Positions 42,039 through 56,581 of a stretch of DNA of 64,000 nucleotides are shown here, in pieces. Position numbers and translations under genes: made by a program. Location of the stretch: NCBI GenBank assembly GCA_964006375.1, contig OZ023267.1:32607266-32671265 (forward strand), written 5' to 3'. The notes under the pieces were generated by a model. That model was not told the DNA's origin and did not search any database. It saw nothing but the letters and a program-made list of their open reading frames with translations. Numbering within the stretch: the stretch's first letter is position 1; every line of letters starts with the position of its first letter. The stretch is from Tillus elongatus (taxonomy: Eukaryota > Arthropoda > Insecta > Coleoptera > Cleridae).

Positions 42039-42930
42039 AGAGTTTTTTTTCGTTTTAAATAGTGTTTTGAATTGTACATGTCTCACAAATTTTGTTGCAA
42101 GGTATGTGCGTGACTTCCACTTAAAAGGGATTCATCGAACCGGAATCGATTGTGTATTTAGCTAATAAACAAATTTTAAAGCATTTAAGAAAACGAACGA
42201 TAAATATGTATGAAAGCATTGGTTTTCTGTTTGCATTGTCACTCCGTGAAAATTTTCCTGTCGTAGACAAAAGCAAATTCTCCTGGATTCAAACTTATTT
42301 TATCCTGTGGGTTTTCTCTCGTTGCACAAGTTTTATTAACAGCATAGTGTAAAAAGGAGAACGTTGTAGTCGGAACTACTCTAAAGCTTATCTCTTCAGC
42401 ATTATATCATTTGAGCTAAATACTTCTTGAAGAGGCTAAAATACTTTTAATCCCACTTTTACCTTCCGACCCTAGAAAAACCGCACCGAAGGAGAGGATT
42501 GTATTTTCGTTGGAATTTCGCGGGGCTGACTTATTTCTAGATTTATTACATCACTATCGAAACATTTGCGCGCCACTTTAACAAATCTCAATCAATTTTT
42601 TTATTGCTTATGTTGAACCACAAAAGCTTTCAGATAACTAAGAACAAAATGAAAATTTATAATGAAGAGTTTTTAGACAGCTAAAAATGTGATTAAATGA
42701 GAAATAAACCAGCGACTGTATTAATGTCTGTGCCGCCGTGCTTGAACTTTTAGATGGTATCCAAATTGTTACTTTTTGGTCTAAATCACTGTGTGGTTGC
42801 TGCACATTTTTTTGACTTCTTCCGTGGCTGGAATAGTAGACAGTAGTTGTTATCTGAGCCCAGTCAGTTCTGCCACACCAGAAGACGCTGAAAGCCATCT
42901 AGCAGTCCAATAATGTCCATGTTTCTTTTT
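42039..42930. other. Unassigned spacer
   Basis: Open frames here (for example 42638-42898 minus) show no motif I can name. The right limit is the poly(A)-complement T run of a LINE. Confidence 0.35.
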
Positions 42931-43049
42931 TTTTTATATTTCAAAAATCCACCGCGAGAGCTTACAGCCTAAATACTATCATACCGTGGGTGTCGACAAG
43001 GAGAAAAGAGGCAACTTGTTCATTCTGAACTTGAAGGTTTTGAGGTTCG

Positions 43050-43629
43050 GAGGAAAAGGAAAAACATGTGCCGGCAAGAAATTCCACAACTTAGAAGTCA
43101 TCTGGGCAAAAAAAGCGGGCATAACAAGATGTTCTATGATGTCTGGTGACCTGGACAGTAAAAAAGTGCATTCGCTCTGTTCCCCTGGTAGATCGGTTGG
43201 GGGCAGCAGGTGGAGGAACTATGGAAGAAAGCTCCTCTGAGCAGTGCCCGTGCAGATATCTATAAAAGAGTGAGAGAGAGAGGGGGGGGGGTCACCAACG
43301 GCACGTCGCTGGGCAAAGGATGGCAACCTTTGGGTGAGGACAGGGTCACCGATGACACGTATAGCTCTCTTCTGAATGGATTCCAGAATAGCGAGTGTAG
43401 CGGCACCCCAGATGTGGGAGCAGTATTCGAAGTTTGGCCTTATTTGTGAAGTACATAAGGTATATAGGTTAGCTGGTGAAAAGTATTTGCGAGCCCGGAA
43501 GAGGAAACCTAATTTTTTAGCAGCCGCTTCTGCAATCGATGTGACATATTGGTGCCAATTGAGAATTCGATCCACCGAAATGCCAACAAGAGAAAAGGAC
43601 TCATTACTTCGAATAACTTGGTTGTTCAT
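43050..43629 (-). pseudogene. LINE C-terminal region
   Basis: Minus strand: LVGISVDRILNWHQYVTSIA, KLGFLFRARKYFSPANLYTL, SQIRPNFEYCSHIWGAATLA and SIQKRAIRVIGDPVLTQRLP, then decay. Homologous to 19513-20101. A run of eight G at 43281-43288 lies in the frame and is a likely frameshift site. Confidence 0.8.
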
Positions 43630-43638
43630 TGTGATGCG

Positions 43639-44610
43639 TCAAGGGCTGCTGTATCTCTTATGAGAAAGAAAGCAGGATCGAGATTTGGTGGGGTTGAATT
43701 GTACAAGATTTCTACTTCCCCAGTCTAATATTTTTTGGAGATACACGAAGATAGAACCCTCCATGAGTCTGCGATCCTCATCTAATTGGGCTAAAGAGAC
43801 AGGCTTAGAAAATTCTATATTTGAGTGGAGGGTGCTGTCGTCTGCGTAACTGTGAACTGGGTTGTATGTTCTAGAGAGAAGGTCATTGATGTGGAGAACA
43901 AACAAAGTAGGGGCTAAAGCTGAACCTTGGGGAACTCCTGCATTAATTGGATACAGTTTAGACGAATGGCCATCCACGGCAACAGAAATGCTCCGGTTGA
44001 AGAGGAAATTTGCTGTCCAGGTACAGAGTTTTGGTGGTAGGCCATAGGCCGAAAGTTTTTTAAGCATCGCTGCGTGCCAGACCTAGTCGAATGCTTTGGA
44101 TCTGTCTAGAGCGACAATCTGGGATTCAGCGGATAGTTCCATAGACTTGTTCCAAGAATGGGTGACAAAGGAAAGGAGGTCGGCAGTTGATCTGCGCTGA
44201 CGGAATCCATACTGCCTGTCGTGGATTAGACTGTGTTTTTCAACAAATTTTAGTAATTCGGTGTTTATGTACTTTTCCATCACTATGAGACGACTCAAAG
44301 CAGATAAATAGGCCTGTTGCTAGGAAGCGCTTTGGATCCTTTCTTGGGGACGGGTTGTACTCGAGCAGTTTTCCAGTTACTAGGGAATATGCCTCTATTG
44401 CAAGATGTCTGAAACAGATGAATCAGGACAAGAGCCAGTTCTGGTGCGTATTTTTTGAGAACAATTGCTGGGATATCGTCAAGCCCAGAGGCTTTCCCGG
44501 TTTTAAGAGAAGAGAGCATCTTTCGTACCTTTTTAGTTTTGAAAATGATATCCGTCATTTTATGCGCGACATTGAGGGCTGTTGGTGGTTGAACATTTGG
44601 AGGTGGGTTG
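43639..44610 (-). pseudogene. LINE reverse transcriptase domain
   Basis: Pieces in order on the minus strand: LKTGKASGLDDIPAIVLKKY and FPSNWKTARVQPVPKKGSKA (44300-44558); MEKYINTELLKFVEKHSLIH, RQYGFRQRRSTADLLSF and QIVALDRSKAFD (44083-44298); then GLPPKLCTWTANFLFNRSIS, NAGVPQGSALAPTLFVLHIN, VHSYADDSTLHSN (catalytic Asp pair) and NLVQFNPTKSRSCFLSHKR (43639-44067). Small frameshifts separate them. The YADD box itself is intact. Confidence 0.9.
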
Positions 44611-45131
44611 AGAGTAAAATTGCCGGCGAAAAACGAGGCAAAAAGTTCAGCCTTGTCCAGCGCGGTAAAAACAGTTTTGTGCCTTTAGACAAGAGCTGGG
44701 AACGTGCCCTTGCAGAAATTATTCCCAATAGATTTTGATAGAGTCCAGGAGGGTTTTCCGCCGTTGGAGCTTAAGAGGACTTTGTTTTTGATGTGGTTAT
44801 TAAACGAGTTTTTTTGCCTTAGAAACATAGCGGTTGCTTGCGTCGTTAAATGCTTGACGGTTTTCTTGACTGGGATTGTGTAGAGGGTTTTTGTGAGCTT
44901 TGACCTTTTCAAGTCTGGCCTTGTCACAGGATTTAGAGAACCAGGGCTTTTGAGTTGCTGAAGAGGTTTTTTGTGTACGTGGAATAAATAATTCCATGCC
45001 AGCTTGCATAATTTCGGTGACGTTTTGTGAGATATCAGAGGGGTCAAGATGAGAGAAGCAGACAGACGCCCATGGAAATGAAGAAAAGTAATCCCGCATT
45101 TAGTCCCAGTTTGCGGATTTGTAGTGCCAAA

Positions 45132-45880
45132 CTATACGTGGATGTGATGACTGTATGACCTCGGGTTGCATTGCGCAGGAAGAAGTGACCATCCGTGGTC
45201 TGAGCGCCCAAGGGGGGCGATGACTGATATCTTATAGCATTCAGGTTTTGTAGCAAGAAGGAGATCCAAGGGATTTGAGCTAGTTGTTGGGATGTGAGAA
45301 AAGAAAGTAGGTTGCTGAACCATATTGGCTAAAGCATTGCTGACTGCAGAGGCCTCCTCTGCTCTTCCTTGTGGATCGGTTTTTGAAGATCCTAGCCATT
45401 CCTTATTATGGACATTGAAGTCACCAAGAATAGTGACCTCGGAGAAAGGATATTCAGAAATCAGATGGTCGATTTTTTCAAAAAGGTAGTCAAAGAGCTG
45501 GACAAAGTGTTTGTCAGAAGGTGACCGGTAAATGCAACAGATGAATTTACTTGCAGCTCTGAGAGAGAGTTTTACCCATTGCATGTCTTTTCTTCCAGCT
45601 TTTAAATTGGGGAGCCTGGTGCAGGGTAGATTGCTACGGACGTATGCGCACACGCCTCCATGCAATCTAAAGGAAGTAAGAAGCTCATACCCCGGGAAAT
45701 TAGGTTATTAGTGGCTGTTTTGGCCCTGATTTGAGTTTCGGTGAGGAAGACGAGTTGGGACTTATTAGCCTGGAGGAAATGGTGAACGGAGTTCAGGTTA
45801 GAATTTAGGCCACATATATTCGAGAAGAATATGTTAAATCTTGATGCTGGCGCCCCCTGTACACCCCTCTCCCGGAGATC
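45132..45880 (-). pseudogene. LINE apurinic-type endonuclease domain
   Basis: Minus strand: FNIFFSNICGLNSNLNSVHH, FLQANKSQLVFLTETQIRA (catalytic Glu in LTETQ), a frameshift near 45660, then GGVCAYVRSNLPCTRLPNLK, FICCIYRSPSD, EVTILGDFNVHNKEWLGSS (GDFN motif), SNPLDLLLATKP and APLGRSDHGWSLLPAQC (SDH motif). Known role: nicks target DNA to prime reverse transcription. Confidence 0.85.
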
Positions 45881-45919
45881 AGAATGGAGGGGTATTTTAC
45901 CTCCGGAGTCTTTTGTACA

Positions 45920-46735
45920 AGTAAAAAAATTTTGTTAAATTTCAAATTTCATTAAAGTTAAAAAAGTTTTTCAGAAAACAATTAATTATTTACAAAGCGA
46001 ATGTACCTGTCAAATTATAAATATGACTGGTATTTTTCCCCATTAATTGTTTGGATGGTTTTATTTTAGTCAACCTATCCAGTTTTTGCAAACAATAAAC
46101 AACAAAAAGGTTCTTTAAAACAAAACGAAGCTCATTATGTTATTTTTCTTTTATTTATTACCCACGTGCGTTTACATAGGCGCTACCAAGGTTCAATATT
46201 GAAGATTCTGGCTTAATGGGAAATTTATTGGATTTGAAATTTTTTGATAATTTTTACGAAAATTTTCTACCATAACGTAAAAAACCTTTTTTGTTGTTTA
46301 TTGTTTGCAAAAACTGGATGGGTTAACTAAAACAAAACCATCCAAGCAATTAATAAGGAAAAATACCTGCCATGTTTATTATAATTCGACAGGTACATTC
46401 CCTTTGTAAACAATTTTTTTTTCTGAAAAACGTTTGTACCTTTAATGAAATTTGTAACACAATTTTTTTAAGATACTTACAGTACTTACATATTTTTATA
46501 ATTCGACAGGTACATTCCCTTTGTAAACCATTTATTTTTTCTGCAAAATCTTTGTAACTTTAATGAAGTTTGTAACACAATTTTTTTAAGACACTTGCAG
46601 TACTTACATATTTTTTATAATTCGACAGGTACATTCCCTTGGTAAATCAATTATTTTTTCTGCAAAACGTTTGCAACTTTAATGAAATTTGTAACACAAT
46701 TTTTCTAAAGGCACTTACACAGTACTTACATATTA
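45920..46735. repeat. Inverted repeat with one arm expanded into 117-119-bp tandem units
   Basis: Left arm 45920-46110 is the inverted copy of 46285-46470 (shared TTGTTGTTTATTGTTTGCAA, AAACCATCCAA, CAATTAAT, CGACAGGTACATTC). In the right arm the outer part is repeated three times, units starting at 46382, 46499 and 46618 (TAATTCGACAGGTACATTCC...). Spacer 46111-46284. Non-coding. Confidence 0.75.
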
Positions 46736-47819
46736 TATCTAGAACCAAATTCTAATTTAGTAGCTCCATATAAAATATATTTTTTTTCAAATAATCGCTA
46801 ACTGGGACTCTAAAACCGATCTCCAAGGTCCATTTAAATTTAAAGAATTAGTTTCATTAAGATATTTTACTAATAGTGTACAATTCTTATAAAAATTCAC
46901 TACCATAACGTACTTGCTGCGTCTAGACTTTTATAAAATCGGTGCATTGCATTTTCCCAAAACAGCACTAACTTAAAGATAAGAAGATTATCACTATACA
47001 ATATGCAGTTTCAACTTTAAGTTTATAACATAACCTATAAGCAAATAACAAAAACAAATACCTTGGTTTACACGAAAGTTATTTAAGTAATATTTTACTT
47101 ACCATTTATAACATATAATTATTTTAGCGTCCCACATTATCTATTTAAATGATAATAAAAATGTAAAATAAGATTTCTGTTTCAATAAGAATATAAATAA
47201 GACGTCCATGTTGATAGTTATTAACGTTAACGTTAGGCCTCGAAGTCTCGAGTGTCTCGACGCAGCTCGCATTATGTCATCGCATGCAACGATATCATAT
47301 TGTACGAATTAGATTGTAATTTTTTTTTAAATAAGACGAGGAATTGGTCACTCAGCATTTATGAATATTAAACGACATTTCATGGATGTATTAATTTATT
47401 GTGAACTTTTATTTGTCATCAATAGGTAGTACAAATATGTGTTATGACCATGTTTTACGTTTTAAGATTCAAATGAAATTATATTATATCTGGCAACCCG
47501 GCTCATTTATATTTAATTGTCAGGTGACTTGGTCGATTTTGAATCATCTACTTAGAATAGCACATTCACAGTCTAACCATGCTTGAAAACATTCACCGTG
47601 TGAAATGCCTCGTATAATTCGAAGTGATATCTTACACTGTTTATTACTTTAACATCTTTATTTTCGAATAACTCCCTTTCTCGTGGTATATTATCACGTC
47701 TCCTATATATGTACAAATTTTCATTCGAATCACTCCAATATTTCATAAAAATATTGTGTTTTAAAATTTTCTTTACATTTTTTTTCAAAGAAAAATTAGA
47801 CGCACGGCGCCCATCTACA
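46736..47819. other. Unassigned spacer with one GACGCAG-side scrap
   Basis: 46870-46925 contains AAAATTCACTACCATAACGT and the CTTGCTGCGTCTAGAC terminus, a family end. The rest (47220-47830) has no named feature. Confidence 0.4.
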
Positions 47820-47900
47820 AACTCGCCCAAGCCATTAACACAATCAAGGTAATTCCCAAATTTGGTCCAAATCGGTTAAGTATTTTTTGAGTTATCAGAT

Positions 47901-47978
<78 letters not shown>

Positions 47979-49141
47979 AGAATATTAAAGATATGCCATC
48001 CTTCTTTCCACGAAAACAATTCAAGAAAACTCTTTAATATTTTTGTTAACAACTCTTATCCTCCCAAACTACTTAATAAACTTTTATACAATTTTTCAAA
48101 CAATCACCATTACAATACAAGACAATCTCTACAAACAGTATCAAATTTCTCTGACAAACATAACACCCATATAACTTCGAGTTCGGAATCATCTAACTTT
48201 TTTTACATATCAATCCCATACATTAAAAGTATTTCCAATAGGTTAAAGTTTATATTTAAAGATAAAACCAATTTTAAAATAACGTTTCGATATTCAAAAA
48301 CAATTAATAACATTTTCAGTAAACTCAAAAGTAAGGATGAAATTTCCAAAGTGTCTGGAGTGGTATATTGTATTCCATGTAATAATTGTAGTTTAAGATA
48401 CATTGGCCAAACAAGCAGAGTCCTTAAATATAGGTTAAAACAACACAAAAGTGACATACGTTTACAAAAAAGAACTTGCGCTCTGTCAGAACATAATCTC
48501 GACACCGACCATAATATAAATTTTAGTAATGTTTCTATTTTACACTGTGAAACCTTAAGTAATAAAAGAATGTGCTTAGAAGAATTTGAAATTACTTTTA
48601 ACGAAAATTTAATAAACTTAAAGAAAAATAATAATTTTAAAAATCACTACCCCTATTTATATTTCCTAGACAAAAACAAAAACAAATTCAATTAGACAAT
48701 ATTTAGCTTTATATGTCAGTTTGGCAGTTTTCGACTTCACTCGAATTCATAAAAAGATTTTCTTTTCATGTTTGTTATTACATAATTAGTTTAGTAGAAC
48801 TCATGTTATATGTAAGTATTTTAAACTTTTATATTTTTTCCAAGTAAATTGTAAACTTTTTTTCTTTCCATGTTGTAGCCTTGAGAAAGGAATAAACTTT
48901 TCCGAAAGCTCGGCCTATAATAAAGAGTGTTATTCTACAACTGACGGCTTTCCCACAACTTTTTCATAAATAACACTATTACCGTCACAAAAATTTAATA
49001 CTATATATATAAACATATAAAAATGAAAACCGACCTTGGATATGGGTTCCAAAGCCCAAATTCGCGCTCATTTGAAGAAATTTTCCAAAAGTCTTATCAT
49101 CGATACCTCTTTAGTGAATTTTCTTAATGAAATTTCACTAA
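47820..49141 (-). repeat. (TA)n-family element split by a Penelope-like insert
   Basis: Left half: CTCGCCCAAGCCATTAACAC, TTTTTTGAGTTATCAGATGG and (TA)n 47902-47976. Right half from about 48996: ACTATATATATAAACATATA, AACCGACCTTGGATATGGGT, CATCGATACCTC and stem 49111-49141. The halves are continuous with other copies once 47977-48995 is removed. Confidence 0.8.
47977..48995 (+). pseudogene. Penelope-like element 3' part with GIY-YIG endonuclease, inserted in (TA)n
   Basis: Upstream of the open frame: SIPYIKSISNRLKFIFKDKT and FRYSKTINNIFSKLKSKDE (RT C-terminal/connection). The frame 48351-48695 is GIY-YIG-like: SGVVYCIPCNNCSLRYIGQT, RVLKYRLKQHKSDIR (Arg helix), ALSEHNLDTDHNINFSNV (the CCHH-type His region) and MCLEEFEITFNENLINLK (catalytic Glu region). 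The GIY-YIG frame is unbroken to its stop. 3' tail: CCTTGAGAAAGGAATAAAC near 48880. 5'-truncated; the RT core is absent. A different Penelope lineage from the copies at 3 and 34 kb. Confidence 0.8.
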
Positions 49142-50175
49142 TAACAGGGAATGAGCCTAAAAAATCTTTGGAGAAGAGATAAAAAAACATGTAACTGTAG
49201 ATACTGAAAAGGAAGCGTCATAACTTGGAAGAGAGATCTAGTTGGTTCGTGAGCAGTAAAAGTCTACTATATCAGAAACAATGGTTGAGCAGAAATGCAA
49301 TTATCACAGATCTAAAGTAAACATAGTGATGTAAAAACTTGTTGCAGAAAAAAACCATATAGAATCGTGGAATATGGTTAAATATGACCAACATCCTCGA
49401 ATATTGTCCTCTGTTGTTTTGTTATTTTCAGTGAAATACAGAATTAATTAAAACTCAATTAAAACAACAAAATGCATCATGAAGAATATAGTGCAGCCAC
49501 CGAACATAATTATAAATTTCTATAAATATCTTTCACTAATGAACAACGAACATTTTATCCAATTTTCGAAAAACATATATGTCCCCTTTTGTTCACGATT
49601 ATCATGTAAATTTTAAGTACGCTTGTCGAAAAACCAGCTCTTTTATAATGATGTTGGACTGGAACAAAATCGATTTTGGCAGAGTACATATTTATTTTGT
49701 CGTGTAAAAGGCGCAAACAATACGCTATTGAAAAAGAAACGATGCTAATACCAAACAGTAATGATAAATTGTTTATTGAACCCTGAATAATTGATGAATC
49801 ATTTTCGGTTTGTACTAAATCAAACAGGATATTTGATTTTAACATGTAATAACATAAATATTTTATAAGATCACAGGAGAAATTACAGAACTTAAATAAA
49901 TATAATTTAGTCTAACAATTGGGCCAAAAAATAGTTATACATATTAAGTAATAAATGTCGCTGAGGAAGTCTGATTGTTTTAGTTATGTGTAATAAATGT
50001 CCCAAAAATCGATTTACTAAAATTGATTATACGCTTCTCCCATATGAAAAGCAGCAATTGGTATCTAGTAGCCTGGCCTTTTGCGCGCTTGGTGTAAAAA
50101 TTATATTAACGTAATAATTAGTTTGATAACAATAGTTGGTACAAAGCAAAAAAATCAAAACCTCTAATCACTAAA
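49142..50175. other. Unassigned spacer
   Basis: AT-rich, with no repeat of this window and no recognisable frame; 49555-49845 (minus, 96 codons) has no motif. Confidence 0.35.
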
Positions 50176-52250
<2,075 letters not shown>

Positions 52251-52689
52251 AATCACTAACCAGTGTGCTGGAAAAATCTTTTTAAAGTTTCAAGTTGAGT
52301 TATTGAGTTAACAAAACTCGAAAAATATAAAACAATCAAAGTTTTGACATAAATAGATACTGAGGCGGGTCATTTTTGTATAGAGTAGAAAAATATTTTG
52401 CTTTCGATCTCTAATAAATAAATTATCGTTTTTATTGATTTAAATACCCAGCAGAACAGAGTTCCCATTATAGGATATTATAGACGCCACGACGGTTGAA
52501 GCTCTGCAGTCTTCATCACCACCGCACACGTCTATAATCTGATGAATCGGCATTGCATATGAGAACGACATTTTTGGAGCTCTGAGTTCATGAAAATGAA
52601 GACTATTATAGGAGGGGGACACGTAGCCTCGTTGATGGTATAGAGACCGGAGAATGCCATTATTACTCGTCATTGTAATAAGTTATTTT

Positions 52690-53180
52690 TATATTTTATA
52701 TAAGCCGCTTGCAATAGTACATCAAAAAAAAGGCGACACAAAACTAGAGTCAGTCCAGGAGGACACATTTTAAGAACTATAGTTGGGATTTCACCTGAAC
52801 CTGATGACTTCTCGATGTATAAATTTTCCAATATGTGCGATGCAAAAAAATATATTTTCCATGTTTGACTCTAGGGCTGGAGCAGTTGGAGGATTCTTTC
52901 CCTAAGGATCCAGCGTGTAATTAAGAAAATGCAGGGGTCAATAGATCAGCTTTTGTTTTCTTTCTGACGATACAGAAGCTTCTCCAACCCTTGCAGTCAA
53001 GGAAGAAAAGGAGAGCTGCAGTTGAAAATTGTAATTATACTTTTTTCCATAAACCAGAAGCGTCGGGTACTGTTTGGATAAGACATTGCATTGTCCCTTC
53101 TTAATTGGTGGAAGTCATTTTTGGCTTTATAGATTATTTGCTTTCACCTAATGCAAAATCTGCGTGGGTCTCCGCTGCCC
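52690..53180 (-). pseudogene. LINE fragment: RT N-terminal/linker region
   Basis: Minus strand, with frameshifts: INAF-like NFNCSSPFLL and KGWRSFCIVRKKTKADL (about 52945-53010), then NLYIEKSSGSGEIPTIVLK and CPPGLTLVL (52745-52830), matching the KASGLDDIPAIVLKKYAPEL motif of the LINE at 44.5 kb. Same broad LINE group; heavily decayed. Confidence 0.6.
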
Positions 53181-54645
53181 GAGTTTTTGCCCCATAGAAT
53201 TTTTAATAACTAGTGCTTTTCGGTAAATTTTATTAAATTAGGGTTTCAGTTAGGAATTTATATGTTTTAATGAATGGGGAAAATCATGATATAATGACTT
53301 AGAAGAGATATCATATTACGCATATGCCCCGCCCCCTCCTATGACGTCACGTGGTGAGTAACGTTATAGAAGTCCAACTACACACTTAAAACAAAGTCAT
53401 TCGCAATAAAAAAGTTTCTATACGTCAGTTTAATGCGGTTGTAGTTACATCTATATTGTCTTTTTCAGATAATATAGATCGCAGCACTAAATTTAATCTT
53501 TTTTATTTTTATTACTTCCAACTGTATGCACTTAAATATTAGTAAAATACGAAAATTGTTAAGAGGTTGTGATAAAACGTCAAAGCCGACTACACGACAG
53601 CATATTATTGTTGCATTGGACTCACCACTTGACACCATGCGCGTGACAGGTCTAAAAATAGGTTGTCTGAATATTATATCTCTCGTTATTTGTATCATGG
53701 GCGAAAATAGCTTTTTATGCCTAATTTCAGTAATAAAGGTGGCGCAGTCTGTGGGATTGTTTCGAACACGGTTATAGCCTTCACAACAAAATAGTATAAT
53801 TACAAAAAATTGAAGTCAATAGCACATCATCTTAATGGTGCACTTTATCCTGTGATCTTACAGAAATTTTTGCAAAATACGAAAAACTTGAATATATATT
53901 TTTGTTAAAAAATATGTAAAGGAAAATATAGTTTTTAAAATAAAATAGTCATTAACACCTATTAAAAAAGGATACATGTTAAAAATCATTAAACATCGAA
54001 ATCCTTATTGCTCTTTGATTAGGCATATGTCCACTAAAATCAGTAAAATGTATTTAGCTCATTTTATGCAACAATCATTTAATAAAAAACATCTACTAAA
54101 TTTGTTGAAGAGAGTGAAACTTCTGTCAAAAATTTCAACCGAGATGTACAAAAAACACCCTGTGAGATGTACAATATTACTTATTATACCCATGAACTTT
54201 AATAAAATGAGCAATATATGTATGAAGAGTTCACCAAAGCTCTCAGGAGGCCTTATAAAGTCCCCTTTGTGTGCTTTATATTCTTAAATAAGAAAAGACA
54301 TAAAATCAATAACTTGAAGCACATCTAGAAAATAATAAGAGAAGTCTTATATTTACCGCAAGGCGAAACCTTATACATTTTACTTGGCAAGTTTCGTGAA
54401 TTATAAATGTACTCACGAAAAACAGAGATCCGAATCATATTTTAGGTATTGAGTGCTCAAAGATATTGTCTTTGTTGGGATTATACGTGTCGGATAGGTT
54501 GGCTAACATTAATCGAAAGCACAGGAGAGCGTTTAAAACAGTTTTATATGGTAAAAGCTATTAAGTAAAGAGTTTTCAATTCATTTATTAACTAATTTCT
54601 CTATAAAAAATCTCTAATTACAATATTACCATTCAATATTTTTAA
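53181..54645. other. Unassigned spacer
   Basis: 53325-53360 is GC-rich with a CRE-like TGACGTCACGTGG. Open frames at 53526-53777 and 53976-54287 (plus) show no domain I can name. Confidence 0.35.
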
Positions 54646-54760
54646 TTTTTTAGCGAATTTTAGCGAAAAAATGGCTAAGGAAAAGATCGCAACTTTTAAA
54701 TTGTAGAAGCAATTTTTCAAATAAACGCGAGAAGGGACCCCTTAAACCGATAATAAATAT
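54646..54760 (+). repeat. (TA)n-family stem end, fragment
   Basis: TTTAGCGAATTTTAGCGAAAAA, AAAAGATCGCAACTTTTAAAT and AACGCGAGAAGGGACCCC correspond to the stem-side block; it ends where the SINE tail begins. Confidence 0.5.
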
Positions 54761-54761
54761 A

Positions 54762-55108
54762 GTTAGTTTTGTTTAACGTCGGGCTATTTCCGCGACAATA
54801 GCCAATCACCGATGCCAGGGAGCAGTTTCACCTCACTATCCCGGAAATTTTGCCGAACCCTACCATTCTGTAATGAGATTAGGGATCTTTAATGTGCCCA
54901 ACATCGCATGGACACGGGACTGACGGCTTTTTGCCCCCTCCAATGGGCGGAAAGTGTAGACATTCAACTTGCTCAAATACAATGTCACAACTCAGTTGAT
55001 CTTAATTGTACGGTATGTACTGGAAAAGTGAAGGGAAACACTGGGAATTGAACTCAGTACCCCTCGGTTTAGAGGTACGCGTGCTTACCCCTGAACCACC
55101 GAGGCTCT
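54762..55108 (-). repeat. tRNA-derived SINE
   Basis: Minus strand begins GAGCCTCGGTGGTTCAGGGG (box A region), then GAGTTCAATTCCCAGTG (box B, consensus GGTTCRANTCC), a body with TGGGCACATTAAAGATCCCT and GCCCGACGTTAAACAAA at the 3' end. RNA polymerase III internal promoter layout; moved by a partner LINE. Both boxes differ slightly from consensus. A body fragment also occurs near 12240. Confidence 0.65.
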
Positions 55109-56375
55109 AAATAATAAATATAAGTAACGCAACAAAGCGGTAACTCCTTAAATAGATGGGTGAATTTATTTAGGCGATAATATTGGCGACAGTTTAATTA
55201 TTTTACCCAGAAAATCAGTTCTGTCAAAATTATTAGCCTGATGTTCCACAGTGGCGAGCGTTTTGGTTTGTGAATTAAAACATCAGTGTTTTTCACCAAG
55301 TGAAGATTGGAACCTTGTAACCTTCCTGTATTTTAAGGGAAAGGTAATATGTAGTGATTGATCTCAAGTGGATCCAAGTCCGGTCGATGGTAAGATCAAC
55401 ATTGCCTATCAACCTTAACCTAAAAGTATCTATCTATCAATTTTTTATTAGCAGGATAAAAAACACTACATTAGGTCAGGAGATATTAAGATGGCTCAAT
55501 ACTTACTTTATCCCTTGATTTGTTCTGCCTAAAGTTCTATATTTGTTGGATCCCCAGGTCAGTACCCGGTTATTTCTGTTCCTTTCGATATCTAGGTAAG
55601 TATAAGCGGTAAGTATAACTTTAAATCATGTTGTCATCAAATTGTAAAGGTTTAGTGAGGAATTATTCTTCGATAAAACAGATATGTAGAAAAATGAATT
55701 TTTAAATTTATTGATAAGAATTGTGAGTGAAACAAATCAATGTGATACTTTAAGTAAACATTTTACCAAAGAAAATAAAACAAAATAAATATTACATGTC
55801 CAGAAAATAAATCTACTATTGCTAATGACAGAATAAAATGGCAGATATTAATTTACAGAAAAAAAAAACATAGATATTTCATATAGAATGAAACTATATC
55901 AAGTATAATGTTTTACAAACATGAAAATGAACGTTCGATGGTATAAATTTCGTTTTTCATTTAGTTTCCCTAGTATTCTCGAGATTTTGAATAAGATTTA
56001 AATGAAATACCTAGATGCTTAACTGGCCACCTTAATTTACTTTTTCTAATAAAGACCCCTGAGTGAAGCACAAAGAATGTAAAGTCAAGTTTCTAATTTA
56101 CAGGTTACAAGTGAAATACTCAAAATATTTTGCTGATTTGATTGAAGCTACAAGGTGATACATCTGAATTTGCGTTATTGACAAAATATTACGAAATAGA
56201 TATTAAATTACAGTTATTCTCAAACACATCCCACTGATATGGAGAAAGTTCTAATTTAGTTAGGTTGATATGAAACATGCTGTGTTTTTAATCCATTATA
56301 TTCTAAACGCGAGTAGCCAGAAAAATAAACCCACACTGTTTACATCGAAAATATTAATAATTGTAAGCCAACCTT
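55109..56375. other. Unassigned spacer
   Basis: AT-rich with no named repeat or coding motif. Confidence 0.35.
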
Positions 56376-56504
56376 TTAGTGAATTTTCTTTAAAAAAAAA
56401 ACACTAATGAGGAGATCACTACTTTTGAATTTTGAAAAAATTCCTTCAACTGAGCACTACTTATGCCCCTGAGAACCTGAGAACACATATCCGAGGTCAG
56501 TTTC

Positions 56505-56581
<77 letters not shown>

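Larger units (their letters stand above)
42931..45920 (-). mobile_element. Non-LTR retrotransposon (Jockey/I-like), 5'-truncated
   Basis: About 3 kb on the minus strand, with the 3' poly(A) as a T run at 42926-42935. In order from 45920: start of an endonuclease region, endonuclease, linker, reverse transcriptase and the C-terminal domain. The 3' end is the same family as the fragment at 19.5 kb. Frameshifts throughout. The 5' edge adjoins an inverted repeat near 45920. No target duplication found. Confidence 0.8.

Noticed and set aside
43862..44738. Plus-strand frames through the LINE
   Set aside because: They are shadows of the minus-strand reverse transcriptase, whose motifs are clear.
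46382..46735. Tandem 117-119-bp units as a CRISPR array
   Set aside because: The units are similar across their whole length; there are no variable spacers.
52520..52570. CTGATGAATC near 52540 as another hammerhead
   Set aside because: No GAAA/stem III follows at a workable distance and no stem I pairing is visible.
53340..53360. CRE-like TGACGTCACGTGG as a promoter
   Set aside because: No downstream gene, TATA or initiator arrangement could be supported; a single motif is not enough.
55020..55108. A functional tRNA gene
   Set aside because: Box A and B are present but no full cloverleaf with an acceptor stem is apparent, and the sequence runs on into a SINE body.
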